Notes: generated by a model not told the origin, from the letters alone. A stretch of DNA of 64,000 nucleotides from Aldehydirespirator sp965116965 (GCA_965116965.1 OZ220743.1:1798001-1862000), one strand, 5' to 3'. Shown: positions 16,208 to 25,312, counted from the first letter of the stretch. A program made the numbers and translations.

Positions 16208-16699
16208 TCACCTGTCAGAGTCGAGCCAGCGGGAGCGCTCGTCGGCGAGCCAGTCCGGGAAGTCGATCTCAGGGTCGGGGAGCGGGGTGACCCCGCGTGC
16301 CGAGCACGCGTCGGCGAAGGCGTCCGGGTCGTCGCTCCAGTTGCGGGGGTCGCCCATCATCACCTCGAAGAGGGTGCATCCCGCGTCCCCGGCGATTAGC
16401 GGCCCGAACTGGGCGCCTCCGGGCAGTTCGATGTGGGTGCCGGCCCGGCAGAGCTCGTCGCCCACGAGGATCTCGCCCTCCAGCACGAACACGACGTGCG
16501 GGGAGCGGTGGCCGTGGCGCCGCACGACCATGCCACCGTCGTAGCGGGCATAGAGCGACAGGTAGGGCGGGTCGGACCGGAATGCGAACCACTTCTCCCA
16601 CACCGACGACTCGGTGCCGTCGGCGTTGCGCTGCGCCTTGACCCGCTGCCACGGCACGTCGGGGTCATCGAGGCGCCGGATGGTGGGGCCGCCGCTCAT
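16208..16699 (-). CDS. Cupin-domain protein A
   Basis: 163 residues from the ATG at 16699. Cupin motif 1 is visible: RRHGHRSPHVVFVLEGE with three His and Glu, followed by GTHIELPGG. This is a single-domain cupin probably binding a metal; reaction unknown. The ATG overlaps the TGA of the upstream SnoaL relic (ATGA), so the two were translationally coupled before the relic lost its 5' end. Paralogue at 22873-23385. Confidence 0.8.
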   Translation of the reverse strand: MSGGPTIRRLDDPDVPWQRVKAQRNADGTESSVWEKWFAFRSDPPYLSLYARYDGGMVVRRHGHRSPHVVFVLEGEILVGDELCRAGTHIELPGGAQFGPLIAGDAGCTLFEVMMGDPRNWSDDPDAFADACSARGVTPLPDPEIDFPDWLADERSRWLDSDR

Positions 16700-16863
16700 T
16701 GTGCCGACCAGTCCGCGCCCGGCTGGTGAAGGGCCCACAGTTCGGCTATGCGCCCGCCCTCGACCCGGTATTGCCCCAGCCAGGCCAGCGACATCGGTGC
16801 CGCAGTGGCCAGGCTCACCCCTCGCAGTGTGAGCCGGATCCACACAGTGAGGCCGTCGGCGGT
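16696..16863 (-). pseudogene. SnoaL-like protein remnant (3' part only)
   Basis: The minus strand matches the last ~55 codons of the intact gene at 23534-23941 (TMRGVSLATAAPMSLAW then ALHQPG). Homology stops at about 16863, where sequence switches abruptly to livM. It marks the left joint of the tandem duplication. Confidence 0.8.
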
Positions 16864-17482
16864 TGCGGGTGCGGGGCCTGTTCCTGGCCGTCACCACCCT
16901 GGCGTTCGCGGTGGCCTCAGCGACGTGGCTGTTCCTGCAGGACTTCTTCACGGGGGGCACGAGCTTCCCTCGGCCGGCCGAGAAGCCGGTGCTCGATCTC
17001 GGCCCGATCCACATTGACTTCGACGCTTCGCGCAAGAACTATTACTTCCTGTGCCTGGTGTCGCTGGCGGTGGCGGCCGCAGTGGTCGCCCGGCTGCGTC
17101 GCACCGGTATCGGGCGGTCGTGGATCGCGGTGCGCGACAACGAGGAGATGGCCGCGGCGTCCACCGTGTCGCCCACCCGCATGAAGCTGGCCGCCTTCGG
17201 TGTTGCCGGGGGCATCGCGGCCTACTCGGGCGGGCTGCTCGTGACCCTGGTGCCCTCGCTTCAGCCCGACACGCTGTTCCGAGCCGGCGAGTCGATCGTG
17301 GTGGTGGCCACCGCCATCATCGGCGGCCTCGGCTCGGTGGCCGGCCCCATCCTAGGGGCCCTGTGGGTCCGGGGAATCCCCCAGGTCATTCCCGAGCAGC
17401 TCGACGACCTCGTGCGGCTGCTGACCAGCAGTATCGGCCTGCTGGTGCTGCTCATGTACTTCCCCGGCGGACTGCTGCAGAT
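16864..17482 (+). pseudogene. LivM-domain relic
   Basis: Colinear and nearly identical with 10435-11053 inside the LivHMG gene (RVRGLFLAVTTLAFAVASAT through LLMYFPGGLLQ). It has no start, no LivH and no ATPase. The 3' end is fused to the mscS relic at 17482/17483, equivalent to loss of original positions 11054-12863. Confidence 0.9.
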
Positions 17483-17728
17483 GCCGCCCGCCACGATCTG
17501 CTGCTGGCCATCCACCAGGCGTTCGCAGCCGCCTCCATCACCATCGCCTTCCCGCAGGTGACGGTGTGGAGCGGCCGGCCGAGGCGGGACCGGCTGTACG
17601 GAGGAGAGGTGTCCGAGGTGCGGTCCCGGTATCCCGGTCTGGGCCGGCCCGAGGAAGGGAGGGAGCGCCGCGGACTTCAATGGCGTCTTCCCGGGCGACG
17701 CACGGCTGACCGTCGCTCGGAGTCGTAG
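17483..17728 (+). pseudogene. MscS C-terminal relic
   Basis: Matches 12864-13109: ARHDLLLAIHQAFAA through the stop codon. It is the second half of the hybrid relic between the two duplicated blocks, and the true left flank of copy B of the secreted-protein block. Confidence 0.9.
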
Positions 17729-17729
17729 C

Positions 17730-17830
17730 CTAGTGGTATGTCGTCGAAATGGCTAGGGCAGCGCGGAGGGCTCTAGCCCCAGCTTGAAATGGCTACAGAC
17801 GCCCCGACCAATTCAGCGACGGACCACTAG
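17730..17830 (+). mobile_element. 101-bp MITE, copy 2 (type 2)
   Basis: Same ends as the other copies (CTAGTGGTATGTCGTCGAA and TTCAGCGACGGACCACTAG); internal hairpin GGGCT / AGCCC. The uninterrupted equivalent lies at about 13108-13122: GTAGC-CTCG-GCCGGAGC there versus GTAGC-CTAG-element-CTAG-GCGGAGC here. This is a clean filled site with CTAG as the likely target duplication. Confidence 0.9.
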
Positions 17831-17964
17831 GCGGAGCAGGGTTCGGCCGGCTGGGCTGTGGGGCGCTCTGGTCGGTGCCGGCGTGGGTGGTGCCGGGATT
17901 GGTGAGGTGCACGGGGTCGACCGGGGCCGCGCCGCTCAGTGCGCACACGGTATGCACGATGTGG

Positions 17965-18031
17965 TATGTTCATCTCGGCACGGCTGTCTCGGGTGTGCGG
18001 GTGTTCGTATATTTGGGGTGTTGTCGTGCTG
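17965..18031 (+). promoter_or_regulatory. -10 box and structured leader of secreted protein B
   Basis: TATGTT at 17965, then the stem CGGCACGGC (17976-17984) / GTCGTGCTG (18023-18031), matching the leader of paralogue A with compensating G-U changes. A second hairpin GGCG / CGCC follows near 18040. About 15 bp are inserted upstream of the -10 relative to A, so the -35 differs. Confidence 0.5.
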
Positions 18032-18078
18032 AGGGAACGGGCGTTCGGCGGAGCGCCGTGCACAGGAGGGCAGCCGCA

Positions 18079-21000
18079 GTGGAGATTGAGCACAGGCATC
18101 CGGAGCACCGTTCTGCCGGCGACAGGACGCGGGGGGTGCGGACGTCTTGGGCTTGTCTGCTGCTGGTTGCGGTGGTTGCCGCTTTGGTCTACCCGTCGTC
18201 GGCGTTGGCCCAGGGTGGCGGTGGTGCGGGGCCGTTGGCGGGGTTCTCGCTGGTGGACGCCTCGGATCAGTCGGTGCTGGCGGCGCTCAGCGGCGGGGTG
18301 AGTGTGGAGTTGGCCGATCCCGATGGTGGCAGCTACGGGATCCGCGCCGATTTGGCGGGCGGCGAGGCGGTGGGCAGTGTGAGCTTGGCGCTGAGCGGGG
18401 CCAAGTCGGTTTCTCGGACGGAGAACCTGGCGCCGTACTCGCTGTACGGGGATCGCCGCGACGGCGGGGTGAGGAAGCTTCACGGCGCGGCCCTGCCTGC
18501 GGGCGTGTACACGGTGACGGCCACCGCGTATTCGGACAGTGGGTTGGGCGGGGACCAGTTGGGGACCCTGGAGGTGTCGTTCACGGTCACGGGGGCCGAA
18601 GCCGAGGATGGCGGTGGTGCGGGGCCGTTGGCGGGGTTCACGCTGGTGGACGCCTCTGATCAGTCGGTGCTGGCGGCGCTCAGCGGCGGGGCGAGCGTGG
18701 AGTTGGCCGATCCCGATGGTGGCAGCTACGGGATCCGCGCCGATTTGGCGGGCGGCGAGGCGGTGGGCAGTGTGAGCTTGGCGCTGAGCGGGGCCGAGAC
18801 GGTTTCTCGGACGGAGAACCTGGCGCCGTACTCGCTGTGGGGCGACCACTACAGCGGCGGAGTCAACTACATGGACGGCTCCTCGCTGCCGGTCGGCAGC
18901 TACACCCTGAGGGCCACCGCATACTCGGGCAGTGGGCTGGGCGGCGACCTGCTCGGGACCCTGGAGGTGTCGTTCACGATAACGCAGGCCAACCGCGCGC
19001 CGGCCTTCGGCAGTACGGCGTACAGTTTCTCGGTGGCTGAGGACGCGGCGAGCGGCGCTGCGGTGGGCAGTGTGTCGGCCACCGACGCCGACGACGATGC
19101 TGTGGCTTACAGCTTCACGGCGGGCAACGGTGACGGCAAGTTCGCCGTCGACGGCAGTACTGGGGCTGTTGCCACGGCGGGCGCGCTGGATTATGGGACT
19201 ACGGCGTCCTATTCGTTGACGGTGCAGGCCGACGACGGCAACGGCGGCACGGCGACGGCTGCGGTGAATGTCACCGTGACCGATGTGGATGAGAACTCGG
19301 CGCCGTCGTTCGGCAGCGCATCGTACAGTTTCTCGGTGGTCGAGGACGCGGCGAGCGGCGCTGCGGTGGGCAGTGTGTCGGCGACCGACGCCGACGACGA
19401 TGCTGTGGCTTACAGCTTCACGGCGGGCAACGGTGACGGCAAGTTCGCCGTCGACGGCAGTACTGGGGCTGTTGCCACGGCGGGCGCGCTGGATTATGGG
19501 ACTACGGCGTCCTATTCGTTGACGGTGCAGGCCGACGACGGCAACGGCGGCACGGCGACGGCTGCGGTGAGCGTCACCGTGACCGAGGCGGGTGAGGACT
19601 CAGCGCCGGTTCCGCCGAGCAGGCCCGTGCTGGCGGCCGGCCATGACCGTGTGCAGGTGGCGTGGCTGGTGCCGACCCAGCCCGCTGCTGTGACGGTGGA
19701 TGCCATGGAGCTGTTGCGCGACGGGCTGGTGGTCGCCACGGTGGGCTGGCAGCGGGACGTCACGGCGTACAGCTACGAGGACGCCGACGTGTTGCCGGAG
19801 GCCACCTACGCCTACCAGGTGCGCCTGACCGTCGGCGAGGAGACCCTGGCAAGCCCGGCCGGCGAGGCCACCACGCCGGCGGCGCCGGCCGGGCAATCGG
19901 AGCAGCCGCTGATGCTGGCGCTGCGAGACCGGGACAGTTTCGGCGCCGGGGCCACGTTCCTGAACGGCCCCGCGGAGCTCCGCCCGGAGCCGGAGTTCGC
20001 ACTCCAGGGCGCCGAGTTCGCACTCCAGGGCGCCAGCGACGGAGACACGACCACGGTGACCGGCACCTTGGACTCGTCTGCTGGCGACGTCGCCGACGAT
20101 TATGCGCTGGTCTTGGAGGACGCCTACGACGAGCACACCGTGGCGGTGACGGTCACCGGGCTGAGCGCGGAGATCAGGGTGAAGGTCACCGACGCTGAGG
20201 GCACGGTGCTGGCCGACGAGGCCAGCGGCGACGCGGACACGGTCACGGTGGACTCGATGAGGCTGCCCTATGGGACCTACAGCATCGAGATTCGGCTGGA
20301 CGAGGAAGGATCCACCGGCTACACCCTCAGCTACGACGTCGACGCCTTGGACCCCTGGGCCGAGCTGCGCAGCGAGGCGAAAGGATTTCGCATTTCCAAT
20401 AACGGGGCCGTGTATGACACGACGCCACTGAGCCTCTACCACGGGCGGACGGCTGGGCTGCCTCCTGTGGTTTACCGCACCTTCGAGCTGGACCGGCGAC
20501 AAGGCGTGCGCCTGGGCGCTAGAGACACTCGTTGGGACCGGGATCTGCTCTTGACTCTGGAGGATTCCGAAGGGCGCACGCTGGCCCGGGCCCCTTCCTG
20601 GACCGACCGTACGGGCAATGCCGCAGCGTGGATCGCGACCACCCTGGAGGCCGGCACGTACTACGCCCGCGAGGTGCTCGTCAATACCGATGACCGCTGT
20701 TTGGATGAAGACTTCCACCGGGAGGAGGCTTCATGGGTGGGCGGCCGGGGGAATTGGAGACCGGGCATCTGTGTGCCCGCCAACATGCTGGGCACTCTGA
20801 CAGTCTTGCCGGCGCCGGATGATCCCGATGAGTCGCCGGACACCACGGTGAGCTATGACGTGCCCACCTACGCCGCTCCGGAGCTCATCACGCCGCCCGT
20901 CGACCATCAGGCCGACGCCCGGTTCACCGCGATCGAGTTCCAGCACACCCTCGATTACACCCGTTTGACCTGGGACCTCCCCGACCTGGGCGCGAACGTG

Positions 21001-21867
21001 GCCGTGAGCCGTTACGTCCTTCAGCGCAACGACGAGGGAGACGGCGGCGCCTGGGTCGACATGCACAGCTCGGACACTGCCTTCACCGCCTATAGCGACC
21101 GCACGGTGCAGCCTCACTACTACTACTACTACCGGCTGAAGCTCGAAACCAGCGAGGGCGAGGTCCGCTCCCCGGCCTACGTCTCGGCCAACCCGACGTT
21201 CGGGACCGTCGGGGTGACGTACATCAAGGAGATCGCCAAGGACTCGGTCACCATCGCGTGGCATCCGGTGCCCGACACCGCCGCCATCGACGGCTACCGC
21301 ATCTATGAGGTTGGAGGATCTGTCGACGTGATCCTGGACACGGTCGGGCCCGACGTGACCGAGTACACCGGCGAGTTGCCGCACACACCCTCTGCCTACG
21401 CCTACGGCGTCGTGCCCTACACCGAGGAGGACCGGGGCCTGTGGAGCATGAGGGCCACGGCCATAGTGACGGACCATCCCGACCTGAGGGCGAAGTGGGA
21501 CGGCAAATTCACCGGTGGCGCCGGGCCGCCCAGCTACGATATGTCACTGGTCTGGCACAAGACCGAGGGCGGGGATTTCTGGCTCCGGTGGTCAATTTGG
21601 CCGGGGAGTTCTCCGCCCACGGGCTTCCAGATACGCCGCACCATGTGGGCCAGAAGCCTCGGCCTGCCCGAGCGCGTCGACATCATCGACGTTCAGGGAA
21701 TGCACACCACGCACTACGTCGACCGGGAGTTCCGGATGGGCATGGTCAAGTACGAGGTGCGAGCAGTCAACGAACACGGCGTGGGCAGCCGCTGGACTGC
21801 AGCGACCTGCTTGCCGGAGAACGGCGTCCTGTGGGCGAGCACCCACGGCTCGCAGTACGAAGAATAG
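18079..21867 (+). CDS. Large secreted repeat protein B (tandem unique domain, cadherin-like and FN3)
   Basis: 1262 residues from GTG 18079, supported by AGGAGG 9 nt upstream. Order: signal peptide (LLLVAVVAALVYPSSALAQ); two tandem copies of the AGFTLVDASDQSVLA domain (131-residue period); two cadherin-like repeats (FSVAEDAASGAAVGSVSATD, 101-residue period); an FN3 domain; a short EFALQGA tandem; then PPC-like and further FN3-like modules to the C-terminus. It is exported, with no sorting signal or anchor seen. This architecture suggests a cell-surface or matrix adhesin (inference). Paralogue A at 13341 has one copy of the first domain and no cadherin repeats. Confidence 0.85.
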   Translation: MEIEHRHPEHRSAGDRTRGVRTSWACLLLVAVVAALVYPSSALAQGGGGAGPLAGFSLVDASDQSVLAALSGGVSVELADPDGGSYGIRADLAGGEAVGSVSLALSGAKSVSRTENLAPYSLYGDRRDGGVRKLHGAALPAGVYTVTATAYSDSGLGGDQLGTLEVSFTVTGAEAEDGGGAGPLAGFTLVDASDQSVLAALSGGASVELADPDGGSYGIRADLAGGEAVGSVSLALSGAETVSRTENLAPYSLWGDHYSGGVNYMDGSSLPVGSYTLRATAYSGSGLGGDLLGTLEVSFTITQANRAPAFGSTAYSFSVAEDAASGAAVGSVSATDADDDAVAYSFTAGNGDGKFAVDGSTGAVATAGALDYGTTASYSLTVQADDGNGGTATAAVNVTVTDVDENSAPSFGSASYSFSVVEDAASGAAVGSVSATDADDDAVAYSFTAGNGDGKFAVDGSTGAVATAGALDYGTTASYSLTVQADDGNGGTATAAVSVTVTEAGEDSAPVPPSRPVLAAGHDRVQVAWLVPTQPAAVTVDAMELLRDGLVVATVGWQRDVTAYSYEDADVLPEATYAYQVRLTVGEETLASPAGEATTPAAPAGQSEQPLMLALRDRDSFGAGATFLNGPAELRPEPEFALQGAEFALQGASDGDTTTVTGTLDSSAGDVADDYALVLEDAYDEHTVAVTVTGLSAEIRVKVTDAEGTVLADEASGDADTVTVDSMRLPYGTYSIEIRLDEEGSTGYTLSYDVDALDPWAELRSEAKGFRISNNGAVYDTTPLSLYHGRTAGLPPVVYRTFELDRRQGVRLGARDTRWDRDLLLTLEDSEGRTLARAPSWTDRTGNAAAWIATTLEAGTYYAREVLVNTDDRCLDEDFHREEASWVGGRGNWRPGICVPANMLGTLTVLPAPDDPDESPDTTVSYDVPTYAAPELITPPVDHQADARFTAIEFQHTLDYTRLTWDLPDLGANVAVSRYVLQRNDEGDGGAWVDMHSSDTAFTAYSDRTVQPHYYYYYRLKLETSEGEVRSPAYVSANPTFGTVGVTYIKEIAKDSVTIAWHPVPDTAAIDGYRIYEVGGSVDVILDTVGPDVTEYTGELPHTPSAYAYGVVPYTEEDRGLWSMRATAIVTDHPDLRAKWDGKFTGGAGPPSYDMSLVWHKTEGGDFWLRWSIWPGSSPPTGFQIRRTMWARSLGLPERVDIIDVQGMHTTHYVDREFRMGMVKYEVRAVNEHGVGSRWTAATCLPENGVLWASTHGSQYEE
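18217..19002 (+). repeat. Tandem 393-bp coding repeat
   Basis: Two units (from 18217 and from 18610) encode the AGFTLVDASDQSVLA domain. The first about 280 bp are nearly identical; the last third has diverged. Recent in-gene duplication. Confidence 0.85.
18991..19595 (+). repeat. Tandem 303-bp cadherin-like coding repeat
   Basis: Two nearly identical units of 101 codons each (matching points 19006 and 19309). The high identity points to recent duplication or conversion, and unit number may vary between strains. Confidence 0.85.
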
Positions 21868-22060
21868 AGAGCGCGCCCACAACCCGGCTTCGCCGTCCCC
21901 TGCCGCCGCGGCGTCTGGGACTCGTTCTACTGGTCGGTCGCCACGACGAGCACGTGGCCGGGCACGGCGACAAGGTGGCCCGGGGGACGCGGGGCCGCGT
22001 GCCGGCCCTCGTATGGATCGCGCTGGGCACCCATCCGCGGCTGAGAGCCGCCCAGCCGGC

Positions 22061-22804
22061 CTAGCCGGTGAGGGCCCGGACCACGAGGGTCACCCCTGAG
22101 GCGGCCAGCAGGACCAGCACGGCCCGGTCGAACTGCGCGCCCGAGAGTCGGACTCGGAGGTACTCCCCGGCGGGCAGGACGGCCAGTACCGGTCCGAGCC
22201 CTGCCGCGGCCGCGATCAGCCGGTCACCGCTGTAGGCGCCGATCGACGCCAAGGTGGTGATCTGGGCGGCGCCGGCCAGCAGGAACAGCATCGCCAGCGA
22301 GAAGATGTAGGCGTCGCGGGGCAGACGGTAGGCGTACAGCCACGACCCGATGATGGGTCCCGACACGCCGACTGCGCCCTGCATCAAACCCGTCACCGCG
22401 CCCACGAGGGGCGAGGCCCGCCGTCCTACTGAGGGCGACACGGTCACCTCCTCGAACCACAGGGACCTGATGACGAACAGCAGCACCGTGGCCGCCAGCA
22501 CGAGAAGGAGGGGCCTCTCGGGCGCGGAGACCAGTATGAACGCACCGAACACCGCACCGACGGCCGACGTCGCCGACAGAACGAGCACATCGCGCGACTC
22601 GGAGCGGGCATGGCGGGTGCGCCAGCCGACGAGGAGGTTGGCCACGGCATTGGGCAGGGTCACGACCACCACCGCGGTCTCCACGCCGACCACGGCGGCC
22701 ACAATCGGGATGGCGATCAGCGGGTAGCCGAGCCCGGTGGCGCTCTTGGCCAGCATGGCCAGCCCAGAGGCCACGCCGATGACGATCAACTCGGTCGTGC
22801 TCAT
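22061..22804 (-). CDS. TauE/SafE-family membrane permease B
   Basis: 247 residues, differing from the copy at 15395-16138 at only a few positions. Same helix pattern and motifs, no frameshift, so both copies look functional. It lies downstream of cupin B on the same strand. The 193 bp between secreted protein B and this gene (21868-22060) hold no recognisable gene. Confidence 0.88.
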   Translation of the reverse strand: MSTTELIVIGVASGLAMLAKSATGLGYPLIAIPIVAAVVGVETAVVVVTLPNAVANLLVGWRTRHARSESRDVLVLSATSAVGAVFGAFILVSAPERPLLLVLAATVLLFVIRSLWFEEVTVSPSVGRRASPLVGAVTGLMQGAVGVSGPIIGSWLYAYRLPRDAYIFSLAMLFLLAGAAQITTLASIGAYSGDRLIAAAAGLGPVLAVLPAGEYLRVRLSGAQFDRAVLVLLAASGVTLVVRALTG

Positions 22805-22872
22805 CTACCGTGCGTTCCGAACGGAGTCGACCATGAACGCGTTGACGCCGACTACGATCAACTCGGTGGTGC

Positions 22873-23385
22873 TCACCCCCGAGGCTCGTGGGTGTCGCCC
22901 TCAGGATCGAGCCAGCGGGAGCGCTCGTCCTCAAGCCACTCGGGAAAGTCGATCTCAGGGTCGGGGAGCGGGGTGACTCCGCGTGCCGAGCACGCGTCGG
23001 CGAAGGCTTCCGGGTCGTCGCTCCAGCTGCGGGGGTCGCCCAGCATCACCTCGAACAGGGTGCATCCCTCGTCCCCGGCGACGAGCGGCCCGAACTGGGC
23101 GCCTTCGGGCAGTTCGATGTGGGTGCCGGCCCGGCAGAGTTCGTCGCCCACGAGGATCTCTCCCTCCAGCACGAACACCACGTGGGGCGAGCGGTGGCCG
23201 TGGCGCCGCACCACCATGCCGCTGTCGTAGCGGGCATAGAGCGAGAGGTAGGGCGGGGCGGCGCGGAAGGCGAACCACTTCTCCCACACCGACGACTCCG
23301 TGCCGTCGGCGTTGCGCTGCGCCTTGACCCGCTGCCACGGCACGGCGGGATCGTCGACGCGGCGGATGGTCGGGCCGCCGGTCAT
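22873..23385 (-). CDS. Cupin-domain protein B
   Basis: 170 residues; ATG 23385 corresponds to the start of paralogue A (a GTG one codon upstream is possible). The cupin motif RRHGHRSPHVVFVLEGE is retained. The C-terminus is longer than A by a few residues. Unlike A, it is separated from the upstream SnoaL gene by 148 bp that contain the GGCC-rich repeat, so the original coupling was broken. Confidence 0.8.
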   Translation of the reverse strand: MTGGPTIRRVDDPAVPWQRVKAQRNADGTESSVWEKWFAFRAAPPYLSLYARYDSGMVVRRHGHRSPHVVFVLEGEILVGDELCRAGTHIELPEGAQFGPLVAGDEGCTLFEVMLGDPRSWSDDPEAFADACSARGVTPLPDPEIDFPEWLEDERSRWLDPEGDTHEPRG

Positions 23386-23530
23386 CACGAGGGAGCCCGA
23401 ACAGGTTGCAGGCGAGCCGCGGTGCGATGTTGGGTTTCCCGCTCTTGTTCGCTGCGCTCACGGGCCGCTCGGGCCACGGCCTCGCTCGACGTCCTCGAGA
23501 ATCGCATGGTGACACGCTCCTCTCGCTCGG
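23386..23530 (-). repeat. Insertion carrying GGCC-rich repeat, copy 2
   Basis: Relative to the A locus, where the SnoaL stop and cupin ATG overlap, about 145 bp are inserted here. The repeat itself lies at 23436-23486 in minus orientation. Flanks within the insertion do not match a known gene. Confidence 0.75.
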
Positions 23531-23533
23531 CCT

Positions 23534-23941
23534 CTACGCCGACCAGTCCATGCCGGGCTGGTGCAGGGCCCACAACTCGGCGATGCGCCCGCCCTCGACC
23601 CGGTACTGCGCCAGCCATGCCAGCGACATCGGGGCCGCGGTGGCCAGGCTCACGCCCCGCATTGTGAGCCGGATCCAAACCGCAGAGCTGTCGGCGGTGA
23701 TGTCGTCGATGATCACGTCGGTGGCTCGGACCATCTCGAAGGCGCCTGAAAGCCGGTGACGGAACTCTCGGAGCGTCAGCGACTGCGTGCCCTCGGCTGT
23801 ATGGCGCACCAGAGGGTCGGTAATCAGGTCTTCGAGCGCATCGAGGTCCCGCTCGAGCCAGATTCTCTCCCAGTAGGCGCGCACCACCGACTCGGCGGAA
23901 GCCGAACCCGCGGCATGATCGCTGTCCGTATCGCCGGCCAT
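23534..23941 (-). CDS. SnoaL-like/NTF2-fold protein
   Basis: 135 residues; the ATG at 23941 is preceded by AGGAGG. Sequence SAESVVRAYWERIWLERDL and VRHTAEGTQSLTLREF fit the SnoaL/NTF2 cone fold used by small polyketide cyclases and hydrolases. No specific catalytic residue can be assigned. It is the intact version of the relic at 16696-16863 and stands first in the SnoaL-cupin-TauE unit, hinting that cupin and SnoaL act on a compound moved by TauE (inference). Confidence 0.75.
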   Translation of the reverse strand: MAGDTDSDHAAGSASAESVVRAYWERIWLERDLDALEDLITDPLVRHTAEGTQSLTLREFRHRLSGAFEMVRATDVIIDDITADSSAVWIRLTMRGVSLATAAPMSLAWLAQYRVEGGRIAELWALHQPGMDWSA

Positions 23942-24003
23942 AGCTGCCTCCTCCTTCAGTAGTTGCGCGGGCAAGTGCAGCCGCCTCCCGTGCAGCCTCG
24001 CCC

Positions 24004-24062
24004 TTCCCGCTCTTGTTCGCTTCGCTCACGGGCCGCTCGGGCCACGGCCTCGCAAGCTCGGC
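24004..24062 (-). repeat. GGCC-rich intergenic repeat, copy 3
   Basis: Full-length copy, minus orientation, in the gap between the MFS stop and the SnoaL start. Contains CTCACGGGCCGCTCGGGCCA. Confidence 0.8.
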
Positions 24063-24073
24063 CTCTTGTCTAT

Positions 24074-25312
24074 TCATAGTGTTGTCTCCTCGGGCATGTG
24101 GCGCGGCTCGACGATCCGGGCCACCGTCATCACCGCGATCACCAGCACGCCGAGCACTACCAGGGTCGTGCGGATCCCGATGGCGTCGGCCACGATTCCG
24201 ATGGGCAGGGCGGCTATGGCGAAACCCGAGAAGCTGAGCATCAGCAGGCTCTGGACCCGTCCGTGGTACTCGACCGGCGTCGATGTGAGCAGCATGGAGT
24301 TGTTGAGCGCTTGGAACACGCTGGACGTGGCGCCCACCACTGCCATGACCGCCAGCGCGGCGTAGAAGCCGGGCATCACCGCGAACACGGCCAGCGAGGC
24401 GCCGAAGGCCAGGCCGCTGCGAGTCTGGAACGGGCGCAGCCTCCTTCGCTCCAGGTTCGCCAGCGAGATGGAGCCCACCGCGGCGCCCACCGCCGCGGCC
24501 GCGTTGAGGAAGCCGAAGCCGGTCGATCCGCTGTTGTGAACCTGCTCGGCCACCACCGGCAGGAACGCCATGTGGGGGAAGCCGATCAGCACCACCCCGA
24601 ACGACACCAGGAGCAGGTGCACGAGGTCCGGGCGGGAGCGGACGAATCGCAAGCCGTCGGCGATGTCGCCCAGCGCGCTGCGACCCGAGTGGCTCGCCGG
24701 CGCTCCCCTGGGCAGGCCGACCAACAGGACCACGCTCAGGATCCCGAGCGCCCCGGCGGCGAAGAAGACGCCGGCCAGGCCGAAGAAGGCCACACCGATC
24801 AAGGCGCCCGCCGCGGCCGGACCGGCAACCCGGGCCAACTGAACGGTCGACATCGACAGAAACACGGCGTTGGTGATGGCCTCCCGGCCGACGATCTCGG
24901 AGATGAAGGAGAGCCGGGCCGGCGCCAGGATCGAGATGACCCCGCCCTGGACCACACTGGCGGCGATCAGGATCCAGTACGTCTCGGCGCCGCTGGCCAC
25001 CACCACGCCGAGGCAGATCGGGGTGGCCGCCTGCAGGACGCCCGCCACCAGCAGCACAGTGCGCCGGGGGAAGCGGTCGGAGATCACACCCCCGTAGGGG
25101 ATGGCGATGATGCTGCAGAATCCGAAGGCCAGCATCACGCCCCCGAGGCCGGTGTTGCTGCCGGTGAGTTCGAACGCCAGCCAGGCCCGGGCGATGCCGG
25201 CCACCTGCATGGTGAGGAACGTGAACAACCCGCCCACGAAGAGCAACCGGAAATGGCGGTTGTGAAGCGCCGCGAACCGCCCCGGAGGCTTCGGGGATCC
25301 AGCGGCGCGCAT
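24074..25312 (-). CDS. MFS transporter (drug-efflux-like)
   Basis: 412 residues, 12 predicted helices, with the MFS loop motif GGVISDRFPRRTVLLVAGVL after helix 2. The HNRHFRLLFVGGLFTFLT start is typical of MFS efflux permeases (enterobactin/multidrug-like branch). Substrate unknown. Flanked on both sides by the GGCC-rich repeat, and followed on the left by the SnoaL-cupin-TauE unit on the same strand. Confidence 0.88.
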   Translation of the reverse strand: MRAAGSPKPPGRFAALHNRHFRLLFVGGLFTFLTMQVAGIARAWLAFELTGSNTGLGGVMLAFGFCSIIAIPYGGVISDRFPRRTVLLVAGVLQAATPICLGVVVASGAETYWILIAASVVQGGVISILAPARLSFISEIVGREAITNAVFLSMSTVQLARVAGPAAAGALIGVAFFGLAGVFFAAGALGILSVVLLVGLPRGAPASHSGRSALGDIADGLRFVRSRPDLVHLLLVSFGVVLIGFPHMAFLPVVAEQVHNSGSTGFGFLNAAAAVGAAVGSISLANLERRRLRPFQTRSGLAFGASLAVFAVMPGFYAALAVMAVVGATSSVFQALNNSMLLTSTPVEYHGRVQSLLMLSFSGFAIAALPIGIVADAIGIRTTLVVLGVLVIAVMTVARIVEPRHMPEETTL

